Notes: generated by a model from the letters alone, not told the origin. A stretch of DNA of 64,000 bases from Butyricicoccus_B sp017886875 (GCA_963931655.1 OZ007036.1:1550001-1614000), one strand, 5' to 3'; positions 35,688 to 45,744 are shown, counted from the first letter of the stretch. Translations and numbers: made by a program.

Positions 35688-35708
35688 GTTGCTGAATAAG
35701 ATGGTACT

Positions 35709-35744
35709 GCGGGAGTGAGAGGTGGAAACGCTTCTGACTCCCGC
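35709..35744 (+). promoter_or_regulatory. GC-rich hairpin between ftsL and the PBP gene
   Basis: GCGGGAGT (35709-35716) pairs with ACTCCCGC (35737-35744), with a further short AGA/TCT inner pairing. Only a broken T stretch follows (TTGTTGTTTG). It is probably an intercistronic attenuator or mRNA-processing element. Confidence 0.5.
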
Positions 35745-35802
35745 TTGTTGTTTGTCGAATGTTAAGTTATTAAAGCAAATTTCAAATGGAGGAAATTCTT
35801 AT

Positions 35803-38280
35803 ATGAATGCCCGAAAACCTAAAGGCAGTAAACGTCCTAGTTTAATGATGCGTAGTCGTATATCTGTACTAGTCGCTGTATTAGTATTATTTTGTTTTAG
35901 CGTTGTTGCTGTGCGTCTTTTTTGGATGCAGGTTATAAGATATGATTATTATAGAGAAAAAGCTCTGAATTTCCAGACTAAAGACAGCATTATTGAACCT
36001 AAACGTGGCACTATATACGATAGAAATCATAAGGTGCTCGCACAGTCAGCATCAACTAAATCTGTACTTATTAACCCAAATGGACTTAAAACATGGGTAA
36101 AAACACAAAACTCTACACTTAAAAACCAGCAGGAAGAAAATCCATCTGTTCAGCTTTTAGAGCTTGAGGAAGTTCAGCAAAAGATTGCTGAAATTTTAAG
36201 TGAAAACTTATCACTTTCTTATGAAAGTGTTTTATCAAAAGTGCAAAGAGTAGACCGTCAATCAATGGAGATTAAAGGTCAAGTAGAACAGGATATAGTT
36301 GATAAAATTATTAAGGAAATTGAAGATGCAGGTATTAAGACAGGTGCATATAACTCAGTTTATACCGAACCTGATACAAAGCGTTATTATCCTTATGGCT
36401 CTTTTGCTTCTCAGGTTATTGGTTTTATAAATAGCAGTGGTCCTGTTGGTGGTATTGAGCTTGAATATAATGATGTTTTATCTGGTACAGCAGGTAGAAT
36501 TGTCCGTGCACAAAATGTAAGTAATTCAGATATGCCATTTGAGTACGAACAATATGTTCCAGCTCAAGATGGCGGTTCAGTTGTGCTAACTATTGATGAA
36601 AGCATACAACATTACCTAGAAACACATGTTGAAACAGCTCTTGCAGACAATCCACAAGCACGTGGCGGTGTTTCTGGTATTGTAATGGACGTAAAAACAG
36701 GTGAAATTTTAGGCATGGTTAATATGCCAGATTTTGATATAAATGCATATAGCACTATTGAGAAAGATAATTTATACTATAATGAGCTGAAGACTGAAGT
36801 TGAAGAATACTTTACTGAAAATGGTATAAATGGTGAAGTCAAAGATGAATATTTATGTGAAGGTAAATGGGCAGGTCTGCCAGAGAGTATGACCGATGAG
36901 CAGAAAACTGAAGTAGATACACTTCGCACCACTAAATTACAGGCGATGTGGAGAAACCATATTGTTTCAGATACCTATGAACCAGGTTCAACTTTTAAGC
37001 TTATGACAGTTGCAACAGCTCTTGAGTCGCAGACAATAAGCACACAAGATACTTTTGTTTGTAATGGCTCTATGATGGTTGCAGGTTGGGATAAACCAAT
37101 TAAATGTCATAAAACCACAGGTCACGGCACTCAAACACTTACAGAGGCTCTTATGAACTCTTGTAACGTTGCTATGATGCAAATTGTTTTTAAAACTACA
37201 CCAGCTACTTTCTATGAGTATTTTGAAGCATTTGGTCTTATTGGTAAAACAGGTATAGACCTTCCAGGTGAAACAAATAATACATCTCTTATTTATACAG
37301 AAAAACAACTCACAGATACTCCATCAAACCTTGCAGTATCATCTTTTGGTCAAGGTTTTAAGGTAACTCCACTTCAAATGATATCTATGGTTTGTGCTAT
37401 TGTTGATGATGGCAACCTTAAAACTCCACATATTGTCCGTCAAATTTTAAATTCTGATGGCTCTGTACGTGAAACCATTCAAACTGAAATTGTGCGTCAG
37501 GTAATTTCTGAGGAAACATCAGAATTTATGCGTCAAGCTATGGAGGCAGTTGTTTCTGATGGTACTGGTAAAAACGCATATGTTGCAGGTTATCGTGTGG
37601 GCGGTAAAACAGCAACATCAGAAATTGAACCACAAAGAGATAAAGATGGCAAAATAATAGATGTGGAAGATAGATATACAGCGTCATTTATTGGTGTTGC
37701 ACCTATGGACGACCCACAAATAGCTGTTTTGGTTGCAATCCATGACCTTCCAGAAAGTGCTCCTCATGGTGGTGGTGCTATCGCTGCTCCAGTAGTAGCT
37801 AGAATTTTAGAAGATGTACTTCCATACTGGGGTGTTGAACAAAGCTTTGATGAAGATAATGCTGACCGAATTGAAATTCAGGTTTCAAGCGTTATTGGTA
37901 AAACAGAAGAAGAAGCCGCAGAGATACTTGAAAACCTTGGCTTTACTTATAAAACCATTGGTGATGGCGATACTATTACTGACCAAGTTCCAAGTGGTGG
38001 CGTTAAAATACCGACTGGCAGCCAAGTTATACTGTATATGGGTGGCGAAAAGAGTACAGACCTAATAACTGTACCAAATGTGCTTGGTGAGCACCCAGAT
38101 ACTGCACAAAGCAGATTAAAATCTAATAATCTGTATATGCGTAGAACTGGTATCAAGAGCAGCCAGACAAATGCCCAAACTCAGGCAACTCAACAAGACC
38201 CAGCAGCAGGCACTCAAGTTCCTATTGGTACTGTTATCACTGTATCATTTGAAAATACAACAGGTGTAAGCGACCGTTAA
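35803..38280 (+). CDS. Class B penicillin-binding protein with two PASTA domains (FtsI/SpoVD-like)
   Basis: 825-residue septal peptidoglycan transpeptidase. One N-terminal membrane helix (about 20-45), PBP dimerisation domain (IEPKRGTIYDRNHKVLAQS ... GTAGRIV), transpeptidase domain with SxxK at Ser396 (STFK), SxN at Ser453 (SCN), and the third motif at 602-604 as KTA in place of the usual KTG. Two PASTA domains follow (about 690-750 and 755-823: VSSVIGKTEEEAAEILENLG, VPNVLGEHPDTAQSRL). A stretch of roughly 45 extra residues lies before the SxxK motif. Start at 35803 with GGAGGAAA upstream; an in-frame ATG at 35722 lies inside a hairpin region and is rejected. FtsI versus SpoVD role not resolved. 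Confidence 0.94.
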   Translation: MNARKPKGSKRPSLMMRSRISVLVAVLVLFCFSVVAVRLFWMQVIRYDYYREKALNFQTKDSIIEPKRGTIYDRNHKVLAQSASTKSVLINPNGLKTWVKTQNSTLKNQQEENPSVQLLELEEVQQKIAEILSENLSLSYESVLSKVQRVDRQSMEIKGQVEQDIVDKIIKEIEDAGIKTGAYNSVYTEPDTKRYYPYGSFASQVIGFINSSGPVGGIELEYNDVLSGTAGRIVRAQNVSNSDMPFEYEQYVPAQDGGSVVLTIDESIQHYLETHVETALADNPQARGGVSGIVMDVKTGEILGMVNMPDFDINAYSTIEKDNLYYNELKTEVEEYFTENGINGEVKDEYLCEGKWAGLPESMTDEQKTEVDTLRTTKLQAMWRNHIVSDTYEPGSTFKLMTVATALESQTISTQDTFVCNGSMMVAGWDKPIKCHKTTGHGTQTLTEALMNSCNVAMMQIVFKTTPATFYEYFEAFGLIGKTGIDLPGETNNTSLIYTEKQLTDTPSNLAVSSFGQGFKVTPLQMISMVCAIVDDGNLKTPHIVRQILNSDGSVRETIQTEIVRQVISEETSEFMRQAMEAVVSDGTGKNAYVAGYRVGGKTATSEIEPQRDKDGKIIDVEDRYTASFIGVAPMDDPQIAVLVAIHDLPESAPHGGGAIAAPVVARILEDVLPYWGVEQSFDEDNADRIEIQVSSVIGKTEEEAAEILENLGFTYKTIGDGDTITDQVPSGGVKIPTGSQVILYMGGEKSTDLITVPNVLGEHPDTAQSRLKSNNLYMRRTGIKSSQTNAQTQATQQDPAAGTQVPIGTVITVSFENTTGVSDR

Positions 38281-38303
38281 AGTATTAAATGAGGTAAAAA
38301 TTT

Positions 38304-39740
38304 ATGAAACTAGCTAAACTTTTAAAAGATATTGATATTTTAGAAAACAGACTTGATTTAGAAACTGAAATTTCTAATGTTTGTTACGACTCACGAAATG
38401 TCAAAAAAGGTGATTTATTTGTTGCTATTCGTGGATATGCAACAGATGGTCACAAGTACATTGATAAAGCACTTGAGCAAGGTGCAGCAGCTATTGTTTG
38501 TGAACAGGCACAAGAAAATATTCCTGCGGTTATAGTTAAAAACTCAAGAAAAGCACTAGCCCAAATCGGTGCAAATGAGTTTGATAACCCAGCACAAAAG
38601 CTTAAAATGATTGGTATTACAGGTACAAATGGTAAAACTACTACAACATACCTTGTAAAGCATGTGCTTGAAAGTGTAGGTGCTAAAGTTGGACTTATTG
38701 GCACAAACCAAAATATGATTGGTGATGAAATTCTGGAAACAGAACGCACAACTCCAGAGTCTTATGAACTGCAAGCATTATTTGATAAAATGGTTAAGGC
38801 AGGTTGTACTTATTGTGTTATGGAAGTTTCTTCACATTCACTTGTTTTAGACAGAGTTTATGGTGTGCCTTTTGAGGTTGGTGCTTTTACCAACCTCACT
38901 CAAGACCATTTGGATTTCCACCATACTATGGAGGAATACCGCAAAGCTAAAGCTATACTGTTTACCATGTGCAAAAAAGGTATATTAAATATGGACGATG
39001 TGGCAAGTGAGAAAATTATGCTTGATGCAACCTGCCCTATTATTACTTATTCTGCACATAATGATAGTGCTGATTTAGTGGCTAAAAATATTGAACTTCA
39101 TGCGGACTCTGTTAAATTTGATGTAAGCACAGAAAACGAAAAAGCAAGTGTAAATTTGGGTATTCCAGGACAATTTACTGTATCTAATGCACTGACTGCT
39201 ATTGGTGTATGTAACGCTCTTGGCATATCACTTGAAAAAATTGCTGATGCACTTAAAACAGCTAAAGGCGTAAAGGGTAGAGTAGAGGTTGTTAAAACAA
39301 ATACAGATTATACTGTGTTAATTGACTATGCTCATTCGCCAGATGGAGTTGAAAATGTATTAAAGGCTGTTCGTGGTTTTACAAAGGGCAGAGTTATAGC
39401 ATTATTTGGCTGTGGCGGTGATAGAGATAGAACAAAACGCCCTAAAATGGGTGCTATTGCTGCAAGTCTTGCTGATTATTGTATAGTAACTTCAGATAAT
39501 CCAAGAACAGAAGACCCTAAGCTTATTATTGATGATATTATCGAGGGCATGAAAGATAGCAAAACCCCTTATGAAGTTATTGTAAGCCGTCCAGAAGCAA
39601 TTTTTTCCGCTTTAAAAATGGCTAAAAAAGATGATACTATTGTATTAATGGGCAAAGGTCATGAAACTTATCAAGAGATAAATCACGTTAAACATCATAT
39701 GGACGAACGTGAAATCGTGGCAGAATATTTTAATAAATAA
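38304..39740 (+). CDS. murE: UDP-MurNAc-L-Ala-D-Glu:meso-diaminopimelate ligase
   Basis: 478-residue Mur ligase that adds the third residue of the stem peptide. ATP site GITGTNGKTTTTYLVKHVL (about 108-126), central domain MEVSSHSLVLDRVYG, NLTQDHLDFH, and C-terminal DNPRTEDP at 398-405; DNPR is the meso-DAP-type signature, so this wall probably carries meso-DAP. RBS GAGG about 9 nt upstream. In the dcw operon, 23 nt after the PBP gene. Confidence 0.96.
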   Translation: MKLAKLLKDIDILENRLDLETEISNVCYDSRNVKKGDLFVAIRGYATDGHKYIDKALEQGAAAIVCEQAQENIPAVIVKNSRKALAQIGANEFDNPAQKLKMIGITGTNGKTTTTYLVKHVLESVGAKVGLIGTNQNMIGDEILETERTTPESYELQALFDKMVKAGCTYCVMEVSSHSLVLDRVYGVPFEVGAFTNLTQDHLDFHHTMEEYRKAKAILFTMCKKGILNMDDVASEKIMLDATCPIITYSAHNDSADLVAKNIELHADSVKFDVSTENEKASVNLGIPGQFTVSNALTAIGVCNALGISLEKIADALKTAKGVKGRVEVVKTNTDYTVLIDYAHSPDGVENVLKAVRGFTKGRVIALFGCGGDRDRTKRPKMGAIAASLADYCIVTSDNPRTEDPKLIIDDIIEGMKDSKTPYEVIVSRPEAIFSALKMAKKDDTIVLMGKGHETYQEINHVKHHMDEREIVAEYFNK

Positions 39741-39787
39741 AAAAAGGGAAAAATCCTAGCTTAAAAAAGCGGGGTGGAGGGTGTTAC

Positions 39788-41155
39788 ATGGAGAGCTTTA
39801 AGCTTTCACAGGCAGCTAAATGGACAAATGGACAAATTTCTAAAGATACAGATATTTTAACTGTATCCAAAGACTCAAGAGAAATTCCGGACGGCTGTTT
39901 ATTTCTAGCGATTAATGGTGAAAATTTTGACGGGCATAATTATATAGATAAAGCGATAGAAAATGGTGCAAGAGCTATTTTAAGCCATAGAAAAGACGAA
40001 AAGTATTCTGTGCCTACGCTTTATGTAGATGATACAAGGCAGGCGATTTTAGACCTTGCAGCGGGCTATAAACAGCAGTTTGATTGTCCGCTTGTGGCGA
40101 TAACAGGTTCAGTCGGTAAAACCACAACAAGAGGTTTAACCGCTTCTGTTGTATCTCAAAAATATAATACTCATGCAACAAAAGGAAACCTTAATAATCA
40201 GCTTGGTATGCCACTAACTTTATTAGAGCTAAATCATACACATGAGGCGGCTGTAATTGAAATGGGTATGTCCGGTTTTGGTGAGATTTTATCAATGGCT
40301 AAGTGTGCAAAACCTAATATTGCAGTTATAACTAATATAGGTACGGCTCATATTGAGTTTCTAGGCTCAAGAGAGGGTATATGTAAAGCTAAAATGGAAA
40401 TCTTGGACGGTTTATATGAGCGTTCTGGTACAGCTATTTTAAACGGTGATGAGCCGCTTTTATGGAACAAAAGAAATGAAATAAAAGCTGATGTAATTTG
40501 GTTTGGAATGGAAAATACAGAATGTGATGTAAAAGCAGAGAATATAATATCACAAAGTGATAGTGTTAGCTTTACACTTGTTTACAAGGATATTAAAACC
40601 CCTGTAAAATTATCTATTGCAGGTGTACATAATGTTAGTAATGCACTTGCAGCGGCTGCGGTTGGTTTTAAGCTTGATATATCATCAGAAAAAATAGCAC
40701 AGGGTATTTCTGAGTATAGTCCAGATGGCAGACGTCAAAAGCTCTATAATAAAAATGGGTTTGTAATTTATGAAGATTGCTACAATGCAAGCCCTGATTC
40801 TATGAAAGCTGCATTAGCTGTTTTAAGCTCACAGGAAAACGGTACAAAATTCGCTGTTTTAGGCTCTATGCTAGAGCTTGGAGATTATGCAAAAACAGGG
40901 CATATTGAGACAGGTGAAAATGCAGCTAAAAATGCTGATAAATTATATCTATATGGCGATTATGCCGAATTTATGGCAGAGGGTGCAAAAAAAGGCGGAA
41001 TGTCAGAACAAAATATTCATGTGTTTAGTACACATGAGCAGTTAGCTGACAGCCTTAAAAAAGAGGCTAAACAAGGTGATGTGCTTTTATTTAAAGGCAG
41101 TCGCAGTATGAAAATGGAGCAGGCACTCAGTCTGTTTCTGGGGGAGGAAGTTTAA
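39788..41155 (+). CDS. murF: UDP-MurNAc-tripeptide:D-Ala-D-Ala ligase
   Basis: 455-residue Mur ligase that completes the pentapeptide by adding D-Ala-D-Ala. ATP site ITGSVGKTTTRGLTASVV (about 106-123), HATKGNLNNQLGMPLTLL, EMGMSGFGEI, ITNIGTAHIEFLGSREGI and YEDCYNASPDSMKAAL. RBS GGTGGAGGG upstream. Its stop codon directly abuts the mraY start. Confidence 0.96.
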   Translation: MESFKLSQAAKWTNGQISKDTDILTVSKDSREIPDGCLFLAINGENFDGHNYIDKAIENGARAILSHRKDEKYSVPTLYVDDTRQAILDLAAGYKQQFDCPLVAITGSVGKTTTRGLTASVVSQKYNTHATKGNLNNQLGMPLTLLELNHTHEAAVIEMGMSGFGEILSMAKCAKPNIAVITNIGTAHIEFLGSREGICKAKMEILDGLYERSGTAILNGDEPLLWNKRNEIKADVIWFGMENTECDVKAENIISQSDSVSFTLVYKDIKTPVKLSIAGVHNVSNALAAAAVGFKLDISSEKIAQGISEYSPDGRRQKLYNKNGFVIYEDCYNASPDSMKAALAVLSSQENGTKFAVLGSMLELGDYAKTGHIETGENAAKNADKLYLYGDYAEFMAEGAKKGGMSEQNIHVFSTHEQLADSLKKEAKQGDVLLFKGSRSMKMEQALSLFLGEEV

Positions 41156-42160
41156 TTGATTAAATTAGCGTTAATAGCATTGGCTATTGCATTTATTGTA
41201 ACAGCAGTTATAGGTATGCCAATTATAAATTGGCTAAGGAAAATGAAGTTTGGTCAAAAAATCCTTGAAATTGGCCCTAAATGGCATATGAACAAGCAAA
41301 ATATACCAACTATGGGCGGTTTTATGTTTATAATTGGCATAACAATAAGCATGATTATAAGCTATGGTATTTTAAGTTTTGAAAAAACCCAAAATTCACT
41401 TTCAATGCCACTGTTTTTTTCAGTTTTATTTATGGCTTTTGCTTATGGTCTTGTAGGTATGATTGATGACTGGGCAAAAATCCGTAAAAAACAAAATGCA
41501 GGTTTAACACCTATGCAAAAACTGCTTTTACAAATTGTAGTTGCAGCTGTTTTTATATCGCTTTTAAGACTGGCAGACGGTCAAACGGGCGGACTATGGA
41601 TACCTATTTTAGAAAGAACAATTCAGTTTAACTGGATTGTTTATATGATATTTGCGATTATCGTAGTTGTAGGCTGTGATAATGCGGTAAACTTAACCGA
41701 TGGTATAGACGGTTTGGCTGCGAGTGTTACTGTGCCTGTCGGTGTTTTCTTTGTAGCTGTTGGTATTCATCAACAAAATATAGGCGTAACCGCATTTGCT
41801 GCGGCACTTGTAGGCGGTTTGCTTGGATTTTTAATTTTTAACTTTAACCCTGCTAAAGTATTTATGGGTGATACAGGCTCATTATTCTTAGGCGGTGCGG
41901 TTGCAGGTCTTGCTTTTGCTTGTAATCTTCCGCTGGTGCTTTTGCCTGTTGGTCTTATTTATGTTTTAGAAACCCTATCTGTTATTTTACAGGTTGGTTA
42001 TTTTAAAATCAGTCATGGTAAAAGGCTGTTTAAAATGGCACCTATTCACCATCATTTTGAGATGTGTGGCTGGGGTGAACGTAAAATAGTGTTTATTTTC
42101 ACTTTAATTACAACTGTTATGTGTGTTTTAGCGTGGATACTGTTCAAAAGTGCATTTTAA
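41156..42160 (+). CDS. mraY: Phospho-MurNAc-pentapeptide-transferase
   Basis: 334-residue polytopic enzyme that makes lipid I on undecaprenyl phosphate. About ten membrane helices, with family motifs NIPTMGGFMFI, GLVGMIDDWAKI, NLTDGIDGLAAS, FMGDTGSLFLGGA and MAPIHHHFEMCGWGE. Translation starts at TTG 41156, right after the murF stop, with GGGGAGGA about 8 nt upstream. In most Firmicutes murD follows; here ftsW does. Confidence 0.96.
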   Translation: MIKLALIALAIAFIVTAVIGMPIINWLRKMKFGQKILEIGPKWHMNKQNIPTMGGFMFIIGITISMIISYGILSFEKTQNSLSMPLFFSVLFMAFAYGLVGMIDDWAKIRKKQNAGLTPMQKLLLQIVVAAVFISLLRLADGQTGGLWIPILERTIQFNWIVYMIFAIIVVVGCDNAVNLTDGIDGLAASVTVPVGVFFVAVGIHQQNIGVTAFAAALVGGLLGFLIFNFNPAKVFMGDTGSLFLGGAVAGLAFACNLPLVLLPVGLIYVLETLSVILQVGYFKISHGKRLFKMAPIHHHFEMCGWGERKIVFIFTLITTVMCVLAWILFKSAF

Positions 42161-42201
42161 GGCACTAGCGAGCAGTATAGCTCGCAAAGAAAGGAAATTT
42201 C

Positions 42202-43422
42202 ATGCCTAAAAAATCTTCACTTATATATGAACCGGAACAAGTGTCTGAGCCAAAAAAACAACATAAACCGGTTAAAACCAAAAAACCTAAAAATCATTCA
42301 CAATCAGAGATTGCACAAAAACTGCAAATTAAAAAAATAGACCTTGCAACACTTGTTATAATTTTTGTGTTAATGACAGTGGGGCTTATAGCTCTTTTTA
42401 GTGCAAGTTATCCTATTGCACTTTATAAACATAATGACCCATTGAAGTTTATAAGAAACCAAACTATATTTGCAATAATGGGTATTTGTGCAATGCTCTT
42501 TATTTCTATAATTGATTATCATATCTATGGTAGATTTTATAAATTCATTTATGGATTTGGTGTTGGGTTATTAGTTTTAGTATTGCTCATTGGTATAGAG
42601 CATAATAAAGCTACAAGATGGCTTGCAATACCATTTGTAGGCGAATTTCAGCCATCAGAGATAACAAAAATCGCAATGATTATTGCATTTTCATATTATG
42701 CCGCTAAAATGGGCGATAAAATCCGAACATATAGAGGATTGTTACCGTTTATAGGTGCTTTTGCAGTGATTGCAGGTTTGCTTGCACTTCAGCCGCATAT
42801 GTCTGCGATTGTAATTATGTTTATTATTGCTCTTAGTATATTATTTGTTGCAGGTATAAAAATATGGTATTTCTTCCCGATAGGTATTGCAGGAATTGGT
42901 GCTTTTGCTATTGCCTATCAACTCCCTATATTCAATCATGTGCGTGCACGTATAGCCGTATGGCTTGACCCGTTTATTGATTTACAGGGCAAAGGTTATC
43001 AGGCGGCTAATAGCTTTGTTGCCATTGGTTCTGGTGGCTTTTGGGGACTTGGCTTAGGTCAAGGCAGACATAAACAGCTTTATTTGCCAGAAGCACCAAA
43101 TGACTTTATTTTTGCGGCATGGTGTGAGGAAATGGGTTTTGTCGGTGCGGTTATACTTATGATTTTGTTTGCTTATCTAATTTATAGAGGCTATGTTATA
43201 GCAAAAAACGCAAAAGATAAATTTGGTTGTTTAATTGCAGTTGGTATAACAACACAGTTTGCAGTTCAAACACTTATGAATTTATTTGTTGTAACAGGTG
43301 TAATGCCTGTTACGGGTGCAAGCTTACCGCTTTTCAGCTATGGTGGCACAGCACTGATTATACAGTTTTGTGAACTTGGTATATTACTTAATATTTCACG
43401 AACTATGACACATAAAAATTAG
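42202..43422 (+). CDS. ftsW: SEDS-family peptidoglycan polymerase FtsW-like
   Basis: 406-residue SEDS protein with ten membrane helices after a long basic cytoplasmic N-terminus (about 45 residues). Motifs: LIALFSASYPIAL, GFQPSEITKIAMI-type segment (FVGEFQPSEITKIAM), RIAVWLDPF, GQGRHKQLYLPEAPNDFIFAAWCEEMGF with the catalytic-region Asp, and VTGASLPLFSYGGTALI. Position between mraY and murG favours FtsW over RodA or SpoVE, and it is the likely partner of the PBP at 35803. RBS AAAGGAAA upstream. Confidence 0.94.
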   Translation: MPKKSSLIYEPEQVSEPKKQHKPVKTKKPKNHSQSEIAQKLQIKKIDLATLVIIFVLMTVGLIALFSASYPIALYKHNDPLKFIRNQTIFAIMGICAMLFISIIDYHIYGRFYKFIYGFGVGLLVLVLLIGIEHNKATRWLAIPFVGEFQPSEITKIAMIIAFSYYAAKMGDKIRTYRGLLPFIGAFAVIAGLLALQPHMSAIVIMFIIALSILFVAGIKIWYFFPIGIAGIGAFAIAYQLPIFNHVRARIAVWLDPFIDLQGKGYQAANSFVAIGSGGFWGLGLGQGRHKQLYLPEAPNDFIFAAWCEEMGFVGAVILMILFAYLIYRGYVIAKNAKDKFGCLIAVGITTQFAVQTLMNLFVVTGVMPVTGASLPLFSYGGTALIIQFCELGILLNISRTMTHKN

Positions 43423-43442
43423 CAAATTAACAGGGGGCTATT

Positions 43443-44570
43443 ATGAAATTATATATTACTGGTGGTGGCACAGGAGGACATGTTACACCTGGTTTAGCTA
43501 TTGCAAAATACTGTCAACAGAAAAGACCAGACACAGTTGTTCGTTTTGCAGGTACTTCAGGTGGAATAGAATCACGTCTTGTGCCAAGAGAGGGTTATCC
43601 GCTTGATATTATTGAAATAAGCGGTTTACGTAGGTCTTTTAAGCCAGATGCTATTATGCATAATTTTAAAGCTGTAAAACAGACTTTAACAGCCCAGATA
43701 CAGGCTAAAAAATTGCTTTTAGAACATAAGCCCGATTGTGTTATAGGCTGTGGCGGATATGTTAGCTTTCCGATTGTAAGTGCAGCACAAAAACTCGGTA
43801 TCCCTACAATTTTACTTGAAGTAAATGCACTCCCAGGAGTTACTACAAAAATGCTTGCTAAAAAAGCTGATAGAGTGCTTGTATGCTTTGAGCAAGCTAA
43901 AAAATTATTAGGTGATAGCGATAAAATTTATATGACTGGTTCACCTGTTAGAACAGAAATAGTTTTTGCGGATAGAAAAGCAGCAAGAGAAAAAATGAAA
44001 CTAAAAGAAAATGACCGTTTAGTTGTTTCATTTTGGGGTTCTATGGGTGCAAAATATATGAATGAGCATATGGCAGATATGCTGACAAGAGAAATCCGTG
44101 AAGGAGTATCTTTTTATCATGTACATGCGACTGGCTCAGCTGCAAGTAAATGGATGCCTAAAATAATTCGTGATAAGGGAGTAAATCCAGACTCAAGCGA
44201 AAATGTAACAATAACAGAATATATCTATGATATGGCAGATAAGCTTGCAGCAGCCGACCTTGTGTTATGTCGTGCAGGTGCGGCTACAATAGGCGAGCTT
44301 TGTGCACTTGGTAGAGCGTCTATTATGGTGCCATCGCCTTATGTAGCTGAAAATCATCAGGAGAAAAACGCTAGAGCTTTAGAAAAGCAGGGTGCATGTG
44401 AAGTTTTGCTTGAAAGTGAAGCTAATGGTGATAAAATGCTTGAAATGACAAAAAGCTTATTGTTTGATGATAAAAAACGAGAGCAAATGGCAAAAAATGC
44501 TGCAAAGCTTGCAACCCTTGATGCAGGTGAAAAAATTTATAAGCATATTTTAGATGTTATAAGAAAGTAA
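43443..44570 (+). CDS. murG: Undecaprenyl-PP-MurNAc-pentapeptide GlcNAc transferase
   Basis: 375-residue membrane-associated GT28 enzyme that makes lipid II from lipid I. N-terminal G-loop ITGGGTGGHVTPGLAIAKY (about 4-23), GCGGYVSFPIVSAAQKLGIPTILLEVNALPG, and the C-terminal donor site LVLCRAGAATIGELCALGRASIMVPSPYVAENHQEKNA. All are standard. RBS AGGGGG upstream. Confidence 0.97.
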   Translation: MKLYITGGGTGGHVTPGLAIAKYCQQKRPDTVVRFAGTSGGIESRLVPREGYPLDIIEISGLRRSFKPDAIMHNFKAVKQTLTAQIQAKKLLLEHKPDCVIGCGGYVSFPIVSAAQKLGIPTILLEVNALPGVTTKMLAKKADRVLVCFEQAKKLLGDSDKIYMTGSPVRTEIVFADRKAAREKMKLKENDRLVVSFWGSMGAKYMNEHMADMLTREIREGVSFYHVHATGSAASKWMPKIIRDKGVNPDSSENVTITEYIYDMADKLAAADLVLCRAGAATIGELCALGRASIMVPSPYVAENHQEKNARALEKQGACEVLLESEANGDKMLEMTKSLLFDDKKREQMAKNAAKLATLDAGEKIYKHILDVIRK

Positions 44571-44598
44571 AAAATCTATGCCAGATAGGAGGAAAACT

Positions 44599-45489
44599 AT
44601 GAATAATCAAAATTCTGTAGTAAAACAAGCAAATTCACCAAATAGGCAGCCATCTGGCAATAGAAAAAAACCTGTTAAACCAATAAGTCGTTCAGAAAGA
44701 CAAAGACGCAAAGCAAGGCGAAGTATTAGAAGAAGAATAATATTCAAAATAGCATTTTTAATTATGACAGTTGTTGTTGCGTTTTTGGCTGTCACTATAT
44801 TCTTTAAGATAGATACCATAGAAGCAAATTCTACAGAACATTATAAACAAGATGAATTGATTTCAGCTTCAGGTATAGAAATAGGTGATAATCTATTTAA
44901 ATTTCGCACAAGTGCCATAGAGAAAAAACTATTAGAAAAATATCCATATTTAGCAAGTGTAAGTGTCACACGTTCACTTCCTAGCACGCTTGTTATTAAA
45001 GCGGTTGATTCCGTTCCAGCAGCAGCAGTAAATTTAGCAAATGGTGGTTATTGCCTTATAGATGAAAAGGGTAAATTACTTGAGCAGGTTTCTACCGTTC
45101 CGGAAGGTTTGCCAACAGTAACAGGTGTTACAGCAGATAATATGACCGAAGGTAAATATCTGCCTAGCAATTCAAAATCTGAGCTTTTAGTAGATATTAC
45201 AAAGGTATTAAAAGAAAAAGAAATAGTTTCTAATGTTGATTTTATAAATGTTTCATGTGTAACAGATGTTAGAATTGGTTATCTTGGTAGGCTTGATGTA
45301 AGACTAGGACAAGCAGATAAACTCAAGGAAAAAATACAAATGATGGTACATATAGCGGAAAATGAACTTTCACCATCGGATATAAAAATAATTTACCTTG
45401 AAGATGCAACAACTGTTTATTGTCCGCCTACAACATTAGAGAAAATTCAGCAATCAGCATTGCCAATTGCAGATGTAAACCCAGAGTAA
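44599..45489 (+). CDS. divIB: Cell-division protein DivIB/FtsQ
   Basis: 296-residue bitopic division protein. A long basic cytoplasmic N-terminus (to about residue 50, RRKARRSIRRR), one membrane helix (IAFLIMTVVVAFLAVTIFF), then a POTRA domain (IDTIEANSTEHYKQDELISASGIEIGDNLF ... YPYLASVSVTRSLPSTLVIKA) and FtsQ beta domain. Start at 44599 with AGGAGG 7 nt upstream; an upstream ATG at 44578 precedes that RBS. Binds FtsL/DivIC at the septum in relatives. Confidence 0.93.
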   Translation: MNNQNSVVKQANSPNRQPSGNRKKPVKPISRSERQRRKARRSIRRRIIFKIAFLIMTVVVAFLAVTIFFKIDTIEANSTEHYKQDELISASGIEIGDNLFKFRTSAIEKKLLEKYPYLASVSVTRSLPSTLVIKAVDSVPAAAVNLANGGYCLIDEKGKLLEQVSTVPEGLPTVTGVTADNMTEGKYLPSNSKSELLVDITKVLKEKEIVSNVDFINVSCVTDVRIGYLGRLDVRLGQADKLKEKIQMMVHIAENELSPSDIKIIYLEDATTVYCPPTTLEKIQQSALPIADVNPE

Positions 45490-45617
45490 AACGTATATAA
45501 TTTGCATATAAATTATATAAAAAATCAGTTACTATGTGAAAAATGAGAGTATTTATAAGGTATAATACACTGTGCATTTGCAATTTAAACAATTTTTCAT
45601 AAAACGGGTATTTTTTG

Positions 45618-45646
45618 TTGCAAAATTCGCCCTAAGGGGTTAAAAT
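45618..45646 (+). promoter_or_regulatory. Promoter of ftsZ
   Basis: TTGCAA (45618-45623), 17-nt spacer, TAAAAT (45641-45646), in the 255-nt gap before ftsZ. The same TTGCAA -35 as the dcw promoter. The gap also has a small AGAGT/ACTCT hairpin in the leader near 45656-45670. Confidence 0.6.
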
Positions 45647-45744
45647 TATAACGATAGAGTGTGCAACTCTCTAATGACATCAAAACAGAGTTTTATCAGT
45701 TTTTTTATACGGATACATAAGAAGAATAACGGAGGACGGCATCA

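Noticed and set aside
45492..45522. AT-rich inverted repeat after divIB as a terminator
   Set aside because: No GC in the stem and the downstream run is A, not T, on the plus strand.
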